The notes under the pieces are model-generated. The model searched no databases. It saw nothing but the letters and a program-made list of their open reading frames with translations, and had not been told where the DNA came from. A program made the position numbers and the translations under genes. A DNA stretch of 56,667 nucleotides from Deltaproteobacteria bacterium. GTDB taxonomy: Bacteria; Desulfobacterota; Desulfobulbia; Desulfobulbales; Desulfurivibrionaceae. Every line of letters starts with the position of its first letter. The first letter of the stretch is position 1. Location of the stretch: contig JAJZPC010000006.1 of the NCBI GenBank assembly GCA_021811385.1, forward strand, positions 1-56,667, in the 5' to 3' direction. Shown one piece after another: positions 39,551 through 49,078 of this stretch.

Positions 39551-42106
39551 TCATGCGCCCTGGAGCGGCAATATAATGGTAAAGGCCGCGCCCCTCCCCG
39601 GTTCGCTCCGGACATAAATCTCCCCGCCGTGGTCACGGATGATCCCATAACTCAAGGAGAGGCCGAGGCCGGTACCGTCCCTCGGTCCCTTGGTGGTGAA
39701 AAAAGGCTCAAAGATCTTGTCCTGGATCTCCGGGGCAATACCCGGACCAGTATCACGCACCACGATCTTCACCTGGCCCTTGCCTCGCAGGCAGTGGGAT
39801 TCGACGCCGATTTCCCCATTTTCGCCGATGGCCTGGGCCGCGTTGATGAACAGATTCATGAAAACCTGCTTCATCTTTTCCGCATCCATTTCAAGGAGCG
39901 GAATGTCGGGGTCCAGCTTCTGCACCACGGTAATCCCCTGCTTGGCCAGTTGACTTGAAACCATGGAAACCACCTGTTCGATGGCTGCATTCAGGGAGCC
40001 GGACGCCCGCGTTGTCTGCTGGTTCCGCGCGAAGCTCAACAGATCGTGGACAATGCGCTGGCAGTTTTTTACATGCTTTTCAATAATGCTCAGATCTTCG
40101 ACCTTGTCCGGCAAATCGACAAAATCCTCTTTCAAGAGATCGGTATAGCAGAGAATAATCCCGAGGGGATTATTGATCTCATGGGCGACTCCGGCTGCCA
40201 GCTGCCCGAGGGCAACAAGCTTTTCCGTCTGCTGCATGCGGTGCTCCACCTGTTTTTGCTGGGTGACGTCCTTGGCGTAACAGACGATATTTTTCAGCAC
40301 GCCGTGATCATCAAAGGCCGGATAGAAATGGGTCTCAAAAATCTGGCCGTTGGGGAGCTGGCAGAAATCGGAAACCGGTTCCAGCAGCTTGACTTGGGAA
40401 ATATGGCTAAACAGCTCGAAGGGGACCGGTCGCCTCGCTGCCAACTCTTCGGTATGATGGTTGAGGACCATGTCCGGGCTGAAATCATATCTGGCCAGAA
40501 AAGCCTTGTTCACCATGCGGAGAAATCCGTCCGGAGAAACAAGCACGACAAGGTCGGCGATCGCGTCAAAAACCGACTGAAGAAGCTCCTTGCTTTGCAG
40601 GAGGCTCTCCATGTTCTGCAGGCTCTCCATGGTAACGCCGACCTGCCGGCCGATGGAAAGAAGAAGCTCCCGGTGCCGGGGGTCAATCTCACCGACATCA
40701 TACCCGGTGAAGGTCATGATTCCGAGAATCCTGTTCCGGCAGCAGAGCGGGATGTTGAGGCATTTTCCCTCGGCAGGATCGGAGGAGGTGAAAAAGTTCA
40801 GCTCCCCGCAAACCGTCTCGCAGATCGTCGAGGAAGCAGGAGCATGCCCCTCCGCCTCCGCAAGAATCTGGTGGGAAATCACGTCGCAGGAAAGATTGTC
40901 GGCAAGTTCGGGGGCGTTGTCTTGGCACTGCAGGGAAAGGCCTTGGCGATCCGGGCGGAACAGGTAAATCCCCGCGCCTTTTGCCGGGATCACTTCCAGG
41001 GTTTGCCGTAAGACCTTGGGAAGAATGGAGCGAAGATTCACGGACTGGGTGATGAGTTCGGCGATGATGTTCAAGGTCTGGAGTTCGCGGTTCCGCTCCT
41101 GCATCTGCCTGCGCAGCTGGTCCTTGGACTCCTGCAACGCCTTGGTCCTTTCCTCGACCTTTCCTTCAAGGTTCTCCGCGTAGTCGGTGAGTTGCCGCCG
41201 GTTTTCCTTCAGGTGGCGGGCGATGAGGGTAGCGGTCGCATTCAGTTCCCCGATTTCATCCAGGCTTCGGGCCTGCCGGTAAAGCTGTTCACCTTTCTGG
41301 TCGGTGAGGTTTAGACGGAAGATATCCAACAGGGTGCGGATGTTCTGAATGATGAGCCTGTTGAAGAAAAAGGCGATGATGGCGTACAAGAAGAAAAAAG
41401 ACAGGAACACGGTGCTGAACACGGAAAGGGCGAACTCGCCGATGCGGCGCAACCCTTCTCCCACGGGAATGCCGACGCTGACCACGCTGTTTATCTGGTC
41501 TGTCTTCTTGAAAAAACCCGCAGTCCTGCCGTAGGACTCGACGATGCTTCCCGGTGCGTCCTCCGGCCTGCCATGGCAGTGCAGACAGGAATCTTCGTAG
41601 CGAACCGGGCTGAATTTCATAAAATACTGCTCCCCGGCAACCATGCGCATCCCTTGCCAGGATTCAGCCTGGGGATGATCGTTGAAATACCGGATCATCT
41701 CCAGCTCCCGCTGGTCTGCCTCAAATTCAGGATTTTTGGCATTAATGGCGACCCGGCGGTAGGAGATATCGGGCAGGTCATCCTTGAACTTTTCCATGAC
41801 CACGCGGCTCACGTAGGAAGTGGACATGGCCTCGATGACAAAACGATCCTGGCCGAGCACTTCGTACATCTTAGGCCGCAGGATCTCCTGGACATAGACG
41901 TGGTTGGCCTCCACCGCCGCCATGACCAGCTCGGCCTTGTGCAACGCCTCCTCCTGCAAACTTTTTTTCTGGTGCGTATAAATAATGGCGGACCAAAACA
42001 GGCAGAAGAGAAAAAGGATGAGGGCCAGGCCGATTAGAAATTTCTTCTGCGCCCCGGGCGGCTTGATATTGGACAACAGTTCTTTCGAGTTTTTGCCGAA
42101 CGCCAT
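39551..42106 (-). CDS. Sensor histidine kinase with c-type haem (DUF3365/Tll0287-like) input domain
   Basis: This 851-residue kinase has, in order: a transmembrane helix (about 20-42); a periplasmic domain with one haem motif CLHCHG (174-178); a second helix (about 225-250); a HAMP-like linker and coiled coil; a GAF domain (about 360-500); a PAS domain (about 510-630); HisKA with the phospho-His in [11 protein letters not shown]; and HATPase ([28 protein letters not shown]). It would report redox state or a small ligand at haem to the NtrC-type partner 26 bases downstream. The ATG at 42106 is preferred; one at 42166 lacks a ribosome site. Confidence 0.9.
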   Translation of the reverse strand: MAFGKNSKELLSNIKPPGAQKKFLIGLALILFLFCLFWSAIIYTHQKKSLQEEALHKAELVMAAVEANHVYVQEILRPKMYEVLGQDRFVIEAMSTSYVSRVVMEKFKDDLPDISYRRVAINAKNPEFEADQRELEMIRYFNDHPQAESWQGMRMVAGEQYFMKFSPVRYEDSCLHCHGRPEDAPGSIVESYGRTAGFFKKTDQINSVVSVGIPVGEGLRRIGEFALSVFSTVFLSFFFLYAIIAFFFNRLIIQNIRTLLDIFRLNLTDQKGEQLYRQARSLDEIGELNATATLIARHLKENRRQLTDYAENLEGKVEERTKALQESKDQLRRQMQERNRELQTLNIIAELITQSVNLRSILPKVLRQTLEVIPAKGAGIYLFRPDRQGLSLQCQDNAPELADNLSCDVISHQILAEAEGHAPASSTICETVCGELNFFTSSDPAEGKCLNIPLCCRNRILGIMTFTGYDVGEIDPRHRELLLSIGRQVGVTMESLQNMESLLQSKELLQSVFDAIADLVVLVSPDGFLRMVNKAFLARYDFSPDMVLNHHTEELAARRPVPFELFSHISQVKLLEPVSDFCQLPNGQIFETHFYPAFDDHGVLKNIVCYAKDVTQQKQVEHRMQQTEKLVALGQLAAGVAHEINNPLGIILCYTDLLKEDFVDLPDKVEDLSIIEKHVKNCQRIVHDLLSFARNQQTTRASGSLNAAIEQVVSMVSSQLAKQGITVVQKLDPDIPLLEMDAEKMKQVFMNLFINAAQAIGENGEIGVESHCLRGKGQVKIVVRDTGPGIAPEIQDKIFEPFFTTKGPRDGTGLGLSLSYGIIRDHGGEIYVRSEPGRGAAFTIILPLQGA

Positions 42107-42335
42107 GTTCCATCCCCGGTGATGACCAGAAGATTTTTTCGACAACGTGTTGTGGTCTGATTCCATGTAAGCATGAAATCAGATCTGGTGTCAACCAAAG
42201 GCATCACTGGATACTTGAAGATGCAGTTTCTGGGCTCATCTTCTTTAATTTTTTCGACAAAACAAAACGGAAGAATACTACCAACCTTTTGTTATTTTGA
42301 TATTTTTCACTTTTCTCCAACATGTCCATGGAATC

Positions 42336-42350
42336 GGCACTTTCCTTGCA
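42336..42350 (+). promoter_or_regulatory. Sigma-54 promoter of the YeiH-family transporter gene
   Basis: GGCAC (42336-42340), five bases, then TTGCA (42346-42350) reproduces the sigma-54 -24/-12 elements with exact spacing; only the first T of TGGCAC is replaced by C. It faces the transporter at 42536, predicting a start near 42361 and a leader of about 175 bases. The rest of the 429-base divergent gap (42107-42535) is AT-rich with no other clear site; activator sites were not identified by eye. Confidence 0.78.
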
Positions 42351-42535
42351 ATGACACGCAGACAAACGTACCCATCACCAGCACCAATCACATTCACCCG
42401 GAGGAGGAAAGAGCACAAACAGGGTATCAGGGCTGCGCATTGGAAACCGTACAGCCATGCCGTAACTGGAAAAAGAAGGGGCCGTTTTCCCCCTCTCGCC
42501 GGTCACCTTGTGCATGGTCAAAAAAAGGAGAAAAC

Positions 42536-44350
42536 ATGGACGAGAAGAACATTGATGAAGACAAATTGACCGAGGGACGCTGCGATTCGGAAGAAACCTG
42601 CACAGTAGAGAAAAAGAAAGGCTGGCTGAGCGAAGACTGGCTTTCGCTCTGGCTGGGCCTCTTTATTTTCATGCTTTCCCTTGGGGCGTTTCAAGGGGCC
42701 GATATTCTCGGCTGGGGCGCCTCAACAAGCGTCTGGAACGACGTCGCTAAATCCACCAAGCCCGTGTCCATCGCCTACCAGACCGTCAAGGGTGAAATCA
42801 CCAAAATCGACGGGACCAAGGTAACCCTCAAGAAATCGGATGGGAAAGAGGTTACCGTCACCGTAAAGACCGCCCCTTCCACTCTCGCGGTGGGGCAGCC
42901 ATACGAACAAAAAGGTCTTTCGGCCACGGCCTCGCTGTTCATCACCTATCTGGTAATGCTGGTGATCATGGGCTTGGGCTCGACGATGATCGGGGCGGAC
43001 TTTAAAAAATTCGCCATCGGCTTCACCCTGATCTTCTGGATCAGTTATCTCTGTTGGCTCATGGGACACTTTGCCAATATCGCCGCTACCAAGAATGAAA
43101 TGGCGAAGTTCGGCATCAACTGGACGCTCAGCATGACCGGGGAGTTCGGCTTCATCATCGCCCTGATCGCCGGACTCTTGGTCGGCAACTTCTTTCCCGG
43201 CCTGGCCTCGGCCATGAAGGAAGCGGCCCGGCCCGAGCTGTATATCAAAACCGCCATCGTCATCATGGGCGCGGGCCTCGGAGTCAAGGCCGCCCAGTCG
43301 TTCGGACTGGCGAGCAATATCATGTTCCGGGGATTTTGCGCCATTGTCGAGGCCTATCTTATCTACTGGGCAACGGTCTACTGGATCTCACGGAAGTACT
43401 TCAAATTCAGCCGTGAATGGTCGGCGCCTCTTGCCTCGGGCATCTCCATCTGCGGGGTTTCCGCAGCCATCGCCACCGGTGGAGCCATCCGCGCCCGTCC
43501 GGTGATCCCGATCATGGTTTCCTCCTTGGTCGTAATCTTTGTGGCGGTGGAAATGGTCCTTCTTCCTTTTGCCGCCAAGCTTTTCCTCTGGCAGGAACCG
43601 CTGGTCGCCGGGGCGTGGATGGGGCTGGCAGTCAAGTCCGACGGTGGGGCCATTGCCAGCGGCGCGGTGACCGACGCCCTGATCAGGGCGCAGGCCATGG
43701 ATATGGAAGGCATCAACTACGCCGAAGGCTGGATCACCATGACCGCCACCACGGTGAAGATGTTCATTGATATTTTCATCGGCGTCTGGGCTGTAATCCT
43801 TGCCTACATCTGGTGCGCAAAGATCGAATGCAAACCCGGACAGAAAGTACGCCTCATTGAAATCTGGAACCGTTTCCCTAAATTCGTCCTCGGTTACATC
43901 CTCACCTTTATTATTCTGCTTGTCATCTGCTGGCCGGCGGTCAAGGCGATTGCTCCGGCAGAGCACGCTCTTACGGATCTGAAGGTGCAGATCAGCTCGT
44001 TGGAAAAACAGATCAGCGCCGGCAAGGATCCTGCCGCCGTCGCGACCTTGCAGGCAACACTGCAAGAGGCTAAGGCCAGGGAAAAAGAGCTGAAAGACTC
44101 GACCAAGGAACCCAACAAGCTGATCTCCAAGGCCAAATCAGCAACGAGTCAAGGCGATGTGTTCAGGAAGATATTCTTTCTCCTCTGTTTCTTCACCATC
44201 GGAGTGGTTTCAAACTTCAAGAAGCTGGCGCAGGAAGGGATCGGCAAACTCGCCGCCGTCTACGCCATTTCCCTTTTCGGCTTTATCATCTGGGTCGGAC
44301 TTGCTATTTCGTGGTTGTTTTTCCACGGGGTTAAACCGCCAATTCTCTAA
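42536..44350 (+). CDS. YeiH-family putative sulfate exporter with extra soluble inserts
   Basis: This 604-residue membrane protein has the UPF0324/YeiH core: TAIVIMGAGLGVKAAQ, SGISICGVSAAIATGGAIRA and GAWMGLAVKSDGGAIASGAV. An acidic, charged cytoplasmic N-terminus (about 1-35) precedes helix 1. A small beta-rich domain (GEITKIDGTKVTLKKSDGKE, about 78-105) sits between helices 1 and 2, and a coiled coil (about 475-525) lies before the last helices. These inserts make it far longer than the usual 340 residues. Members are annotated as sulfate or sulfur-anion exporters without firm proof. ATG 42536 follows AAAGGAG. Confidence 0.85.
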   Translation: MDEKNIDEDKLTEGRCDSEETCTVEKKKGWLSEDWLSLWLGLFIFMLSLGAFQGADILGWGASTSVWNDVAKSTKPVSIAYQTVKGEITKIDGTKVTLKKSDGKEVTVTVKTAPSTLAVGQPYEQKGLSATASLFITYLVMLVIMGLGSTMIGADFKKFAIGFTLIFWISYLCWLMGHFANIAATKNEMAKFGINWTLSMTGEFGFIIALIAGLLVGNFFPGLASAMKEAARPELYIKTAIVIMGAGLGVKAAQSFGLASNIMFRGFCAIVEAYLIYWATVYWISRKYFKFSREWSAPLASGISICGVSAAIATGGAIRARPVIPIMVSSLVVIFVAVEMVLLPFAAKLFLWQEPLVAGAWMGLAVKSDGGAIASGAVTDALIRAQAMDMEGINYAEGWITMTATTVKMFIDIFIGVWAVILAYIWCAKIECKPGQKVRLIEIWNRFPKFVLGYILTFIILLVICWPAVKAIAPAEHALTDLKVQISSLEKQISAGKDPAAVATLQATLQEAKAREKELKDSTKEPNKLISKAKSATSQGDVFRKIFFLLCFFTIGVVSNFKKLAQEGIGKLAAVYAISLFGFIIWVGLAISWLFFHGVKPPIL

Positions 44351-44362
44351 GGGGGATCAGAC

Positions 44363-44527
44363 ATGAGTGACGACAAATCAAAGATTGTCGAGGAAATGAA
44401 AAAAATGGAGTATGAGCCGCTCCTGCCGGCAGAGATATCTCTTATCAAATGGAGCATCTGTCTCGGGGTAGGCCTTCTTATTATGTTCTATTTCTTGAGC
44501 CAGCTGCTTTTCCCCGGCGGCCATTAA
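44363..44527 (+). CDS. 54-residue single-span membrane protein downstream of the transporter
   Basis: The frame starts at ATG 44363, 12 bases after the transporter stop, behind GGGGGA, and encodes 54 residues. A charged N-terminus (MSDDKSKIVEEMKKMEYEP) is followed by one hydrophobic helix (about residues 31-50, ICLGVGLLIMFYFLSQLLF) and GGH at the end. The tight spacing and good ribosome site make it a likely subunit or regulator of the transporter. No family is recognised. Confidence 0.75.
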   Translation: MSDDKSKIVEEMKKMEYEPLLPAEISLIKWSICLGVGLLIMFYFLSQLLFPGGH

Positions 44528-44535
44528 CAAAAAAA

Positions 44536-44572
44536 CATGGCGAACTTTGGGCTTTGCTCAAAGTTCGCCATG
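44536..44572. terminator. Perfect 14-bp hairpin after the small membrane protein
   Basis: CATGGCGAACTTTG (44536-44549) pairs perfectly with CAAAGTTCGCCATG (44559-44572) over a 9-base loop. An A-run precedes it, so the T-tract is on the minus strand; on the plus strand it ends the transporter transcript without a T-tract. It probably stops transcription from both sides. Confidence 0.7.
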
Positions 44573-44582
44573 GTGACGCTCA

Positions 44583-44618
44583 TAAAAAAAACGCCGCCTC
44601 CGCAAAGGGACGGCGTTT
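44583..44618 (-). terminator. Intrinsic terminator of the minus-strand gene at 44647
   Basis: In minus-strand sense AAACGCCG (44618-44611) pairs with CGGCGTTT (44596-44589) around a CCC/GGAGG-containing inner stem and is followed by a run of T. Confidence 0.75.
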
Positions 44619-44646
44619 AATCGTTGCAGCCCATAACCCTCTTCGC

Positions 44647-44919
44647 CTAACGAGTCAAGGCGTTATAGGCCTCTTCGTACTCTCGCAGCCGTTGCCGCCA
44701 AGCGGACAACCCTTCATAGCCATTGCGCCACGCCTCCACATCCCGTGCTTCGCCGGCGATTTTCGGCATTTCTCCGGCGATCAGCTGCTCCGTGGAAATC
44801 CCGTATCGCTTCTCGAACCGGGAAAGTTCCTTTTCTTGCCGGTCGATCATATTCCTGCACACAGTAATCTCTCTGGAAATGGAGATCCCGTACTCATCGG
44901 TTTGCAGATCGTCATGCAT
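44647..44919 (-). CDS. Small helical protein of unknown function
   Basis: This 90-residue charged, helical, soluble protein contains SISREITVCRNMIDRQEKEL, FEKRYGISTEQLIAGEMP and a C-terminal WRQRLREYEEAYNAL. The FEKRYGIS segment recalls small antitoxin-like proteins that pair with unrelated toxins, but no toxin gene is adjacent, so I leave it unnamed. The ATG at 44919 has an A-G6 ribosome site; the longer frame starts at a poorer codon. It is the last gene of a run with the ribosome-hibernation gene (32 bases upstream). Confidence 0.6.
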   Translation of the reverse strand: MHDDLQTDEYGISISREITVCRNMIDRQEKELSRFEKRYGISTEQLIAGEMPKIAGEARDVEAWRNGYEGLSAWRQRLREYEEAYNALTR

Positions 44920-44951
44920 CCTGTTCCCCCCTTCTCGCCCGGAGGCTCTCG

Positions 44952-45524
44952 TCAATTTCCTTTGCCGGACACGGTCTTGCCGACGACGCGCACGCTGGTT
45001 GCCTGGGGGCCATTGTTCCCCTGCTCCTCGACAAACCGCACCTCGTCGCCAACGGAGAGATCGGCAAAATCCGCATTGATCAGGCTGTTGCGGTGGAAGT
45101 AGATATCGTCGCCCGCGCCGGTGACGATCCGGCCGTAATCCTCATAGGGGTAGAGCTCCGTGATCTTTCCCTGGGGCATCTCCTCATGGACCTTCACTTC
45201 GCCTTTTTTCCGGTCGACAATCCCACGCAGCTTCCGTTCGGCCGAGTCAAAGACATCCCGCACCACCACATGCGCATCATGGTAGGACTTGTGCTGGTCA
45301 GGCTCCCGGTTGATCACGATGGTTTCCTTGGGCAGGGTGATATCGATACTGGCGTGGAAGAGGCCTCCTTTGCGCTGATGCTTGTGGGGCGCCTCAACCA
45401 CCACCCGGCAGCCGACCATGTTTTCACAGATGCTGTCCAGTTTTGCCGCCCGCTCGCGAATATAGGACTCCAAGGCCTCGGAGGTTTCCATGTTACGAAA
45501 GGTGATCTGTAGAGGTATCTGCAT
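44952..45524 (-). CDS. HPF/RaiA-type ribosome hibernation factor fused to a cold-shock domain
   Basis: This 190-residue protein has an N-terminal S30AE/HPF domain (residues 1-105; ITFRNMETSEALESYIRERA, VVVEAPHKHQRKGG). It also has a C-terminal cold-shock-like domain with GKITELYPYEDYGRI, DDIYFHRNSL and VGDEVRFVEEQGNNGPQATSV. HPF occupies the decoding region of idle ribosomes; the added OB fold may bind RNA or aid association. ATG 45524 is preceded by GGGAGG with an 8-base spacer. It starts downstream of the dksA-like gene on the same strand. Confidence 0.88.
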   Translation of the reverse strand: MQIPLQITFRNMETSEALESYIRERAAKLDSICENMVGCRVVVEAPHKHQRKGGLFHASIDITLPKETIVINREPDQHKSYHDAHVVVRDVFDSAERKLRGIVDRKKGEVKVHEEMPQGKITELYPYEDYGRIVTGAGDDIYFHRNSLINADFADLSVGDEVRFVEEQGNNGPQATSVRVVGKTVSGKGN

Positions 45525-45575
45525 GTGTTTTCCTCCCAATGGAAAATGTTATTATTTTGTCAACGCTCTCCTCTT

Positions 45576-45944
45576 TCAGGGGAGGGCCGGCGGAATCCGC
45601 TTTTTTTCCTCGACCCGGGCGCCGCAGGCAAGACAAAAGCGCGTGGCCGGCAGCGCCTGCAACCGCGGCAAGGGGATCTGCTTGCCGCACCCCTCGCATT
45701 TTCCATACTGCAAGGCATCCATCTTATCCAGGGCAAGATCGATGGCCTCGATCTCCTCTTTTTCCCGCCCGTCGAGCTGGGCATAGAGCTCGGAGAGCTC
45801 CGCCTTTTGTGCTTCCTCCTCGAACTCGATATCCTTTTCGGCCAGCTCCTGCCAGCCATCGTCGAGATGACGCAGACGGTGAAAGATATCCTGACGCATG
45901 GCCAGGAGTTTTTCCTTCAGCAGATCCAGTTCCTTTGCAGACAT
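45576..45944 (-). CDS. DksA/TraR-family zinc-finger protein
   Basis: This 122-residue protein has an N-terminal helical coiled coil (about 1-75) and a C4 zinc finger CEGCGKQIPLPRLQ...CLAC (about 82-107), the DksA/TraR pattern. DksA relatives bind RNA polymerase through the secondary channel. The coiled-coil tip does not show the DxxDxA signature of true DksA, so transcriptional activity with ppGpp is uncertain. ATG 45944 follows an A-G6 ribosome site. Confidence 0.85.
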   Translation of the reverse strand: MSAKELDLLKEKLLAMRQDIFHRLRHLDDGWQELAEKDIEFEEEAQKAELSELYAQLDGREKEEIEAIDLALDKMDALQYGKCEGCGKQIPLPRLQALPATRFCLACGARVEEKKRIPPALP

Positions 45945-45992
45945 GGCAGCCCCCCTTTCCGTATTCTCCGACGACATGAAGATCTTTATTTA

Positions 45993-46023
45993 ATTATACA
46001 GCCAAGGGGGGGCAATAACTCAA
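45993..46023 (-). promoter_or_regulatory. Sigma-70 promoter of the DksA-like/HPF operon
   Basis: The minus strand shows a consensus -10 TATAAT (45998-45993) and TTGAGT (46023-46018) separated by 19 bases. The predicted start, about 45986, gives a 42-base leader. Confidence 0.5.
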
Positions 46024-46126
46024 TCTTATTTTCCAGGCCGCGAGCAAAGGGAGGATTCGTGAAAATATCCGAAAGCCGGGAATGGTTTGCGGACGATGGC
46101 GCGGGCGGAGGATTGACGGGACGGGC

Positions 46127-47587
46127 TTAGAAGCCGAGGAGGAAAAGCTCTCCCAGTATCCATTGGCCTTTTTCCTTGCGGATGTTGGCGGACTGGGTGT
46201 TGAGTATCCGAAAGCCATGGCGGGCAGCCACGGCCTTGATGTACGAAAAGGAGTGGGCATAGCGCCCGGACGGGCGTAACCGGTAGCCCTCGCCTGCTTC
46301 CATGAACTCGGTGGAAAAAAGAAATCTGCCGTTTTCGGCAAGCCCCAAGGCCAGGGTGGCGAAAATCCGGTCCAGATCGCCCACGTAGATCAGGACATCC
46401 GCCGCGACAATCAGATCGAACGGCTCTTGGTTCTGCTCAAGAAAGGTGACGATTTCTCCAACCGCCAGTTGATCGTATACCTTCTTGGCCGCAGCCTCCT
46501 CCACCATCTTGGCGGAAAGATCCACCCCTACCCGACAATCGCTTATCTCCTGAAAAATCTGCCCGACCAGACCGGTGCCGCAGCCCAGATCCAGAAGCCG
46601 CGCAAAATGTTTCGGGCCATCGGGGTCGGCGAGCAGCAGGCTTTTGAGTTCCCACGGGGTCCGGTATTCGAGATCAACGAGCAACCGCTCTTCAAAATGC
46701 CCGGAAAAGCTGTCGAACAAATCGGCAATATAGGAAGAAGGGGCCACAACGGTTGTTTCGCCGGTAAGGGCCGCGAGGATATGCCGGGCCGAGGCCGCGT
46801 TGTGATCCAGCTCGATGAGTCTGCGGTAACAGGCAATGGCCTCGTCCACCTTGTCCCGGTCAAGATAGAGAACCCCCAGATTGCCGTGGGCCGCGCCGTA
46901 TTCCGGACGCAGAGCCACGGCAATCTCCAGGGAGGCGATGGCCTCGTCCTTACACCCAAGCTCCTTGTAGACCAGGGCCAGATTGTAATGCACCTCCGCA
47001 TCCTCCGGCGCAATCTCCATGGCGCAGAGATAGGACTGCATGGCCTCGTCCAGACGCCCCGCCCTTTTGCAGGCCAGGCCGAGATTGAAATGGATATCAC
47101 CATCCTGGGGATTGAGCTGCGCGGCCTGGTAATAGGCGCGAATGGCCTCGGTCGTGTTGCCTTGCGCCAGGTGGGCGGTGCCCAGATTGTAGGCCGCCTG
47201 CCAGTGCGTGTCGTCCAGGGAGAGAACCTTTTGAAAATGCTCGATGGCCATCTGGTGGTGCCCCAAGGAATAACGGGTTATACCCAACTCATAGGCGATT
47301 GCCGCCTCATGCGGCAGCAACTCATGTGCGCGGCCAAACCAGCGGGCCGCCTCTTCCGGCTCCCCCATGGTACGATGGAGCAGAGCCAGATAGAAACACG
47401 CATCCACATGTTCCGGACAAAGGGAAATGGTCTGGCGGTACAGGGACTTAGCCGGACCTGCCTCTCCCTGCCGGTGCAGGTCAAGGGCCCGGTGAAAAAA
47501 ATCGTCCGCATTGCTGGGGCATGGCCGGCCATTTCCGGCAGCCTGCCCGTCTGTCTGCACAGGGCGTGAATCTGTGGTCATCGGCAT
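46127..47587 (-). CDS. TPR-repeat protein fused to a class I methyltransferase
   Basis: This 486-residue cytoplasmic protein has about eight tetratricopeptide repeats (residues about 28-270; AIEHFQKVLSLDDTHWQAAYN, DGDIHFNLGLACKRAGRLDEA). The C-terminal SAM-dependent methyltransferase has motif I LLDLGCGTGLVGQ (about 330), FDLIVAADVLIYV and FLFSTEFMEAGEG. The repeats presumably select a protein partner for methylation; the target is unknown. The start is ATG 47587 or 47581, with no strong ribosome site. It is divergent from the M20 amidohydrolase. Confidence 0.85.
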   Translation of the reverse strand: MPMTTDSRPVQTDGQAAGNGRPCPSNADDFFHRALDLHRQGEAGPAKSLYRQTISLCPEHVDACFYLALLHRTMGEPEEAARWFGRAHELLPHEAAIAYELGITRYSLGHHQMAIEHFQKVLSLDDTHWQAAYNLGTAHLAQGNTTEAIRAYYQAAQLNPQDGDIHFNLGLACKRAGRLDEAMQSYLCAMEIAPEDAEVHYNLALVYKELGCKDEAIASLEIAVALRPEYGAAHGNLGVLYLDRDKVDEAIACYRRLIELDHNAASARHILAALTGETTVVAPSSYIADLFDSFSGHFEERLLVDLEYRTPWELKSLLLADPDGPKHFARLLDLGCGTGLVGQIFQEISDCRVGVDLSAKMVEEAAAKKVYDQLAVGEIVTFLEQNQEPFDLIVAADVLIYVGDLDRIFATLALGLAENGRFLFSTEFMEAGEGYRLRPSGRYAHSFSYIKAVAARHGFRILNTQSANIRKEKGQWILGELFLLGF

Positions 47588-47764
47588 CAAAAAGATGAAT
47601 TTTAATGATGTACAGCGGTCCAGTTCGAATTATGATGAATCACCGCCTGGGATTGCGGAACACGATCCGAATTCTCCAGGCAACCGGCGGGAAAAAATAC
47701 CATGCAATGCCGTATGGGTCAAGCCTGGTATGCCCAAACGTACAACACGCCCTGGAACCTGCGC

Positions 47765-48973
47765 ATGAACACAGTGCCGAAACCAAACGAACAGCTGATC
47801 ATCCGGATGCGGGATATCCGCCGCCATCTCCACCGTCATCCCGAACTTGCCTTTGCCGAGTTCGCCACGGCGCGCTTTATTGCCGAACAGCTGAAAAAAA
47901 TGGATATTCCCTGCCGGGAACAGGTGGGGCGCACGGGCATTGTCGCCGGCATCGGCAGCAGTGCGCCGGATGCCCCTTGTGTCGCCCTGCGGGCCGACAT
48001 GGATGCCCTGCCCATTACCGAGCGGACCGGCCTGCCCTTTGCCTCGGAAACCCCCGGCGTGATGCATGCCTGCGGCCACGACGGGCATGTGGCCATGCTG
48101 CTCGGCGCGGCCGCGCTTTTGAAGGAAAAAGAGGGCGAACTTCCCGGCCGGGTGCTTCTCATTTTCCAGCCCGCGGAAGAAGGTGACGGCGGCGCGCAGG
48201 GGATGATCGACGAGGGCGCCATCGACACCGCCTCCATGATCTTTGCCGGACATATCGACCGCCTTTACGAATTGGGGGAGATTGTTGTGCAGCCGGGGCT
48301 GATCTCCGCCTTTACCGATGAATTCAGCATCGAAATCCGCGGCCCGGGCGGGCATGGAGCCAAGCCCCAGGAGACCTCGGATTGCATCGTGGCCGCAGGC
48401 CAGCTCATCACCAGCCTCCAGGGGATCGTGGCCCGCGAAACCCATCCCTGCTCCCCTGCCGTCATCACCGTGGGGACCATCCACGGAGGAACAGCCGCCA
48501 ACGTGATCGCCTCGGAGGTGGTTCTTACCGGCACCCTCCGGACCACCAGCCCGGAAACCCGCGCCGCTTGCCTCGACAGCCTGAAGCGCATGACCCTTGC
48601 CATGGAGCAACTCCACCGGGTGACAACCGCCTTCACCTTTGTGGCGGGCTATCCGCCGGTGATCAACGACCCGGTCGCCGCCCGCATCGCCACGGAGGTG
48701 GCCGCCGCGATTGTGGGCCAGGACAAGGTAAAGGGCCAGCCCCTGCCCAGCCTGGGCGGGGAGGATTTCTCCTTTTTCCTGCAAAGGATCCCCGGCTGCC
48801 TGGTGCGTTTTGGCGCGAAACACACCAAGCTGCATGATGCCCCGGCCCACAGCCCTCGCTTCGACTTTGACGAAGGGGTTCTGGCCACGGGCGCCCGGTT
48901 TCTGGCGCAAGCCGCGCTCCACGCCCTGGCGCGCCTTGAAGAACGACGCGACAGGGCGCGCTACAAGATGTAA
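47765..48973 (+). CDS. M20-family amidohydrolase (hippurate/N-acyl-amino-acid hydrolase type)
   Basis: This 402-residue metalloenzyme has the M20D motifs RRHLHRHPELAFAE, LRADMDALPITE, HACGHDGHVAMLLGA (metal ligands), FQPAEEGDGGAQGMI and the C-terminal SLGGEDFSFFLQRIPG. It hydrolyses N-acyl amino acids or peptides in the cytoplasm; the exact substrate cannot be read from sequence. An ATG at 47702 in the same frame would add 21 residues unlike the family, so 47765 is preferred. Confidence 0.9.
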   Translation: MNTVPKPNEQLIIRMRDIRRHLHRHPELAFAEFATARFIAEQLKKMDIPCREQVGRTGIVAGIGSSAPDAPCVALRADMDALPITERTGLPFASETPGVMHACGHDGHVAMLLGAAALLKEKEGELPGRVLLIFQPAEEGDGGAQGMIDEGAIDTASMIFAGHIDRLYELGEIVVQPGLISAFTDEFSIEIRGPGGHGAKPQETSDCIVAAGQLITSLQGIVARETHPCSPAVITVGTIHGGTAANVIASEVVLTGTLRTTSPETRAACLDSLKRMTLAMEQLHRVTTAFTFVAGYPPVINDPVAARIATEVAAAIVGQDKVKGQPLPSLGGEDFSFFLQRIPGCLVRFGAKHTKLHDAPAHSPRFDFDEGVLATGARFLAQAALHALARLEERRDRARYKM

Positions 48974-49078
48974 CCTTGGCAAAGCACGGCAACTTTGCCG
49001 GGGAATTCATCTCCAATCCGTGGTATACACGTTTCTGCTCCCGCTCTTCCCCCGCAACCCTTTTTATCTAAAAGACAC

